Below are positions 13,012-15,883 of a stretch of 15,883 nucleotides of DNA, piece after piece. The position numbers and the translations under genes are program-made. The notes below the pieces were generated by a model that ran no database searches, was not told the DNA's origin, and was given only the letters and a program-made list of their open reading frames with translations. The stretch spans positions 1 through 15,883 of the forward strand of contig VGYW01000182.1 of NCBI GenBank assembly GCA_016872875.1, written 5' to 3'. Each line of letters opens with the position of its first letter. The stretch's first letter is position 1. This DNA comes from Planctomycetota bacterium. Its GTDB lineage: Bacteria > Planctomycetota > PUPC01 > DSUN01.

Positions 13012-15357
13012 ATGGCGAGCGGCCATGATGCGTTTGGCTGCGACGCGCAAGGCTACGTGCGGCACTGGCTCGTGGCCGGGCCACGCCGCAAGCCCTATCA
13101 GGGGCCCAGCGGTTCGGATGACGAGATGCGGCTCGCTGCCCTGGACGCCACGGTTGGCGAGCCGCCCAGCGACGCGGCGCTCGGCCAGCCCGGGCCGCTC
13201 GGCGACGCCTGGCGCTTCCATGCGCCAGGCCAGAACATCTTCGTCGAGTGCAGCGGCTTCTCCTCGCTCCTGGAAGTCCTTGACCTGTGGGCAGTCACCG
13301 ATCTGCTCGCGCCCGCCGCCTCGCTCGCGGCACGCTTCTGGGCGTGCGGCACGGCGGACCTCTGGGTGAATGGCGCCCACCTGCTCCGCCATAGCGTGCC
13401 ACGCTACATGTATCCCGAACCGGCGGACTTCGCGCTGCCGCTGCGGAAGGGGGCGAATCGCCTCGCCGTGCGGCTCCAGGCACTCGGCGTCCGCGACACG
13501 CGCATGCTCTTCGGCCTCCAGGTGCTCGATGGCGCGGACGGCCTGGTTGTCCGTCTCCCCGGCGACCCGGACGCCACAGGGCGATTGGCCGAGGCCGAGC
13601 GGTGGCTGATGAGCGTGAGGGCCGCCGGCCGCGACGCGTTGGCCTCCGAGCACCCAGCCCCCTCCGATGCGCGCGTGACCATCGGCCCGGCTGGTGGCAC
13701 AGGCGTCCCGCCTGTGGCCCCCTGGCCCGCCGGCGCGCGGGGCTTGAGCTTCGATCCCGAGGGTGCCTTCAACCTCAAGGTCGCTGTTGACGTTCGCCCC
13801 ACGCGGGGCGGGGACGCCCCGCCCACAACCCTCGAACGCCAGCTCGAGGTCCCAGCCAATCGCCCGCCCGCGCAGCCCTCGTCGCTTCCGCCCAGAGAGC
13901 ACTGCCGCGAGCACGTGCAAGCCATCGCCCGCGGCGCCGGGCGGCACATCCTCAACGTCCTCGCCCGCCGCATCCTGGGCGAGCAAGCCGACGAAGCGGC
14001 CATCTTCGAGGCCACGCTGCGGGGGATTGATGCGCGGCACGACTGCTCGGACTTCACCCTCGCCGCCCTCCTGCGGATGGTCTGCCTCGGCCTCGTCTCG
14101 CCCGATGAACGGGCCGCCATCCGCCGCTCCGCCCTCGCCTTCCGCTACTGGGACGACGAGCCCGGCACCGACGCGATGTGCTTCGGGAGCGAGAACCACA
14201 GCCTGCTCTTCCACGGCTGCCAACTGCTCGCGGGGCGCCTGTGGCCCGACGAGCGCTTCAGCAACAGCGGCCGCACCGGGCGCGAGCAGGCGGCCCTCGG
14301 CGCCCAACGCTGCACCGCCTGGCTTGATCAGGTCGCGGCCACGGGCTTCCGCGAATACCTCTCAAGCACCTACATGCCGCTGTCGGTCGCCGCGCTGGTG
14401 AACGTCTACGACTTCTCAGGGCGGGTGACGCTCGGCGTGGAGGCCAAGCGGGTCCTCGATGGCGTGTTCCGCGACCTGGCGACCCACGCCTTCGATGGCG
14501 TGGTCATCGCGCCACAGGGGCGCGTCTATCGCAACGTCCTCTACCCCGAGATGGGCGGCACCCAGGCGTTGCTCTCCTACGCCACGCCCGAGGCCATCGT
14601 CGCCCACACCGATTGGATCGGCTTCCTCGCCTCGTCGGCGGACTACCGCCCGCCCGCGGGCCTCGGCGACCTGATGCGCCAGCCCGCCTCCCGACGCTAT
14701 CGCCAGGACGGCGTCGAGGTCGTCCTCCACAAGACCAGCGACTACCTGCTCACGTCGCTCGCCATCCCCGCGTCGTTCGATTCCGGCGAGGGCGCGGCGG
14801 AGACGCCCGCGAACTGGCGCTCCGCCCTCTGGCCCGGCAAGCCAGGCTACCAGCAACACCTCTGGCAGGCGTCGCTCGCCCGCGACTGCCACGTCTTCGT
14901 CAACCACCCCGGCGCCACCTTCGACCAGAGCCAGTCGCGGCCCGGCTACTGGTTCGGCAACGGCGTGCTGCCGCGCCTCTCGCAGACCGAGGGCACCCTC
15001 GCCGAAGTCTTCGACATCCCGGAGGCCCACCCCGTCGGCTTCACCCACGCCCACTGGCCCTCCGACACCTTCGGCCGCCAAGAGGTCCGTGGCCACTGGG
15101 CCTTTGGCCAGCGGCGCACGGGCGCCGTCGCCCTCTGGTGCAGCGCGCCCCTCGTGCCCCACGACGACGTGCTCACCGGCCGCGAGCTCCGCGCGAGCGG
15201 CCGCCGCGTCGCCTGGCTCTGCCTCTGCGGCCCAGCCCCCGATACCGCGGCCTTCGACGCCTTCATCCGCTCCTGCACCGAGCACAGCCCTGCCTTCGAC
15301 GCCCCGGCGCGCCGCCTTGACCTCCGCGGCGAAGCTGCTTTGGCATGGACCGACTGA
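13012..15357 (+). CDS. Large protein with predicted (alpha/alpha)-toroid, function unknown
   Basis: No confident family name. The 781-residue protein has no signal peptide and is likely cytoplasmic. Residues about 10-185 look like beta-sandwich modules (YVRHWLVAGP, FWACGTADLWVNG, KGANRLAVRLQALG), recalling carbohydrate-binding jelly rolls. Residues about 295-540 are helical and contain SENHSLLFHGCQLLAGRLWPD (E394, N395, H396) and FREYLSSTYMPLSVAALVNVYDF, a pattern seen in heparinase- or lyase-like toroids. The rest is beta-rich (CHVFVNHPGATFDQSQSRPGYWFGNG), as in lyase C-terminal sandwiches. A polysaccharide-active role is an inference only. Two single REP-like hairpins lie in the coding sequence at residues about 227-236 and 264-272, in the linker between sandwich and helical part. 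The gene is transcribed away from the methyltransferase. Confidence 0.7.
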   Translation: MASGHDAFGCDAQGYVRHWLVAGPRRKPYQGPSGSDDEMRLAALDATVGEPPSDAALGQPGPLGDAWRFHAPGQNIFVECSGFSSLLEVLDLWAVTDLLAPAASLAARFWACGTADLWVNGAHLLRHSVPRYMYPEPADFALPLRKGANRLAVRLQALGVRDTRMLFGLQVLDGADGLVVRLPGDPDATGRLAEAERWLMSVRAAGRDALASEHPAPSDARVTIGPAGGTGVPPVAPWPAGARGLSFDPEGAFNLKVAVDVRPTRGGDAPPTTLERQLEVPANRPPAQPSSLPPREHCREHVQAIARGAGRHILNVLARRILGEQADEAAIFEATLRGIDARHDCSDFTLAALLRMVCLGLVSPDERAAIRRSALAFRYWDDEPGTDAMCFGSENHSLLFHGCQLLAGRLWPDERFSNSGRTGREQAALGAQRCTAWLDQVAATGFREYLSSTYMPLSVAALVNVYDFSGRVTLGVEAKRVLDGVFRDLATHAFDGVVIAPQGRVYRNVLYPEMGGTQALLSYATPEAIVAHTDWIGFLASSADYRPPAGLGDLMRQPASRRYRQDGVEVVLHKTSDYLLTSLAIPASFDSGEGAAETPANWRSALWPGKPGYQQHLWQASLARDCHVFVNHPGATFDQSQSRPGYWFGNGVLPRLSQTEGTLAEVFDIPEAHPVGFTHAHWPSDTFGRQEVRGHWAFGQRRTGAVALWCSAPLVPHDDVLTGRELRASGRRVAWLCLCGPAPDTAAFDAFIRSCTEHSPAFDAPARRLDLRGEAALAWTD
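13694..13716 (+). repeat. Single REP-like hairpin inside the 781-aa gene (plus orientation)
   Basis: GTGG (13694-13697), stem CACAGGCG, loop TCC, stem CGCCTGTG (ending 13716). The surrounding 27 nt (13692-13718) are identical to 2793-2819 in gpsA. Here the DNA is read as Gly-Thr-Gly-Val-Pro-Pro-Val; in gpsA it is read as Trp-Trp-His-Arg-Arg-Pro-Ala-Cys. Confidence 0.88.
13803..13826 (-). repeat. Single REP-like hairpin inside the 781-aa gene (minus orientation)
   Basis: On the minus strand GTGG (13826-13823) abuts stem GCGGGGCG, loop TCCC, stem CGCCCCGC (down to 13803). It resembles one half of the second gpsA element. It is inverted relative to the unit at 13694-13716, about 90 bp away, so the two may be the ends of a long-spaced pair. 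Coding product: RGGDAPPT. Confidence 0.8.
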
Positions 15358-15376
15358 GCGCCGAGCCCCCGGCCGC

Positions 15377-15413
15377 GCATGCAATCATGCATTTGGAATG
15401 CAAGATTGCGTGC
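15377..15413. terminator. Hairpin 20 bp after the 781-aa gene
   Basis: GCATGCAATC (15377-15386) pairs with GATTGCGTGC (15404-15413) at 9 of 10 positions, and TGCATT-TGG-AATGCA forms the apex (15388-15402). The position suits a transcription end, but there is no T tract, so it could equally be an interspersed repeat. Confidence 0.4.
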
Positions 15414-15537
15414 TCCGCGCACAGGGGCGCGTGTAATCTCCTACGCTTTGTAAGCCCAGAACCGAACGGCCTTTGCAGATCCACGTCACCAAGAGACAGG
15501 TCCAGCTCCCGTAGGGTGCGGAGGTGAGATTGGCTGA

Positions 15538-15581
15538 GCCCTGCTATTTGCAGACGTGTACACGTCTGCAAATAGCAGGGC
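15538..15581. repeat. Perfect 44-bp palindrome flanked by direct repeats
   Basis: All 44 bases are self-complementary, centred between 15559 and 15560 (GTGTACAC core; half-site begins GCCCTGCTATTTGCAG). It is bracketed by GAGGTGAGATTGGCTGAG (15521-15538) and GAGGTGAGGTTGGCTGAG (15594-15611), identical at 17 of 18 positions. The core is more AT-rich than its surroundings. No gene overlaps it. Confidence 0.93.
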
Positions 15582-15670
15582 GGACCTTGCGGCGAGGTGA
15601 GGTTGGCTGAGACTCTTGGCCGCTCCGCTTCCTGCTGCCGTCTCCATCGCTCGCTTGCCCGCCCAGATCG

Positions 15671-15760
15671 GCACCAGACAGGCACCAGGCAGTACCAGAC
15701 AGTACGTGTGAGAGACCCTAACTCGTGTCGGGGGCAAGAGTTGTGGCATGTACTGTCTGG
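15671..15760. repeat. Tandem CAGACAG units and an 11-bp inverted repeat
   Basis: Three units of 10-11 bp follow one another: GCACCAGACAG (15671-15681), GCACCAGGCAG (15682-15692) and TACCAGACAG (15693-15702). The last overlaps CCAGACAGTAC (15695-15705), which is complementary to GTACTGTCTGG (15750-15760). No protein-coding signal is seen from 15358 to the end of the window. Confidence 0.7.
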
Positions 15761-15841
15761 CGCACGCGCTCAGGCGTCTCACATGGTGGGGGGAGGCCGC
15801 GGGAGACGCCGCCATGGTGCAACGTGGGGGCGTTCGTGGGG

Positions 15842-15879
15842 CGGCAGGGGGGGCGGCAGGGGGGGCGGGGGGGGGGGGG
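15842..15879 (+). repeat. G-tract low-complexity end
   Basis: CGGCAGGGGGGG occurs twice in tandem (15842-15853, 15854-15865), then a C and a run of 13 G (15867-15879), four bases before the window ends. It could fold as a G-quadruplex, but position and composition point to a contig end where sequencing or assembly broke down. Confidence 0.7.
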
Positions 15880-15883
15880 CCAG

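Noticed and set aside
12862..14307. 481-codon minus-strand open frame opposite the 781-aa gene
   Set aside because: Antisense to a protein with consistent domain structure; no ribosome-binding site and no motif, rich in Gly/Arg/Glu as expected for a shadow frame.
15486..15815. 109-codon minus-strand open frame in the right-hand gap
   Set aside because: It runs through the 44-bp palindrome and tandem repeats and has no motif, so it is not credible as a gene.

Overview
The window is GC-rich bacterial DNA, with C or G at most third codon positions. It most resembles Planctomycetota or a related PVC-type lineage. The support is the mix of a URO-D-like protein, an M60-like peptidase, large (alpha/alpha)-toroid-type proteins and very many short palindromic repeats. 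This lineage call is an impression; there is no rRNA or marker gene to prove it. The right edge runs into long G tracts and looks like a contig end.

Layout. Positions 1-443 hold no gene, only hairpins and a nested inverted repeat, ending in a good sigma-70-type promoter (374-402). A plus-strand housekeeping operon follows: folK (folate), a deoxynucleoside kinase (nucleotide salvage), panC (pantothenate) and gpsA (glycerol-3-phosphate for phospholipids). The genes are tightly spaced, with non-ATG starts for the kinase and gpsA. Next come an orphan UPF0175 antitoxin-like gene with its own promoter, a large inverted repeat, and a secreted alpha/beta-hydrolase with a helical-repeat tail. Positions 5556-6158 hold only repeats. 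Four minus-strand genes follow, in transcription order: a SAM methyltransferase (12815-12018), about 320 bp of repeats, an M60-like metallopeptidase, a URO-D-superfamily protein overlapping it by ATGA, and a secreted helical-toroid protein. After a divergent promoter region, a 781-aa cytoplasmic toroid-type protein is read on the plus strand. Positions 15358-15883 are repeat-rich and carry no credible gene.

The outstanding signal is the repeat system. At least five loci carry hairpins with one architecture: a GTGG or GTAG tetranucleotide at the foot of a 7-9 bp stem, usually with a TCC loop, alone or as inverted pairs. This is how RAYT-associated REP/REPIN elements are built. Two complete pairs lie in frame inside gpsA and single units lie inside the 781-aa gene. 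The same 27-nt sequence occurs in both genes in different reading frames, so it spreads or arises as DNA and not as a protein domain. Paired hairpins show compensatory stem changes. Other repeat types supply the C-terminus of the URO-D-like protein, a tract in the 713-aa secreted protein and the DNA just before panC. No RAYT or other transposase is encoded in the window.

The peptidase, URO-D-like and toroid genes may form a module for breaking down glycoprotein or polysaccharide, but substrates cannot be read from the sequence.
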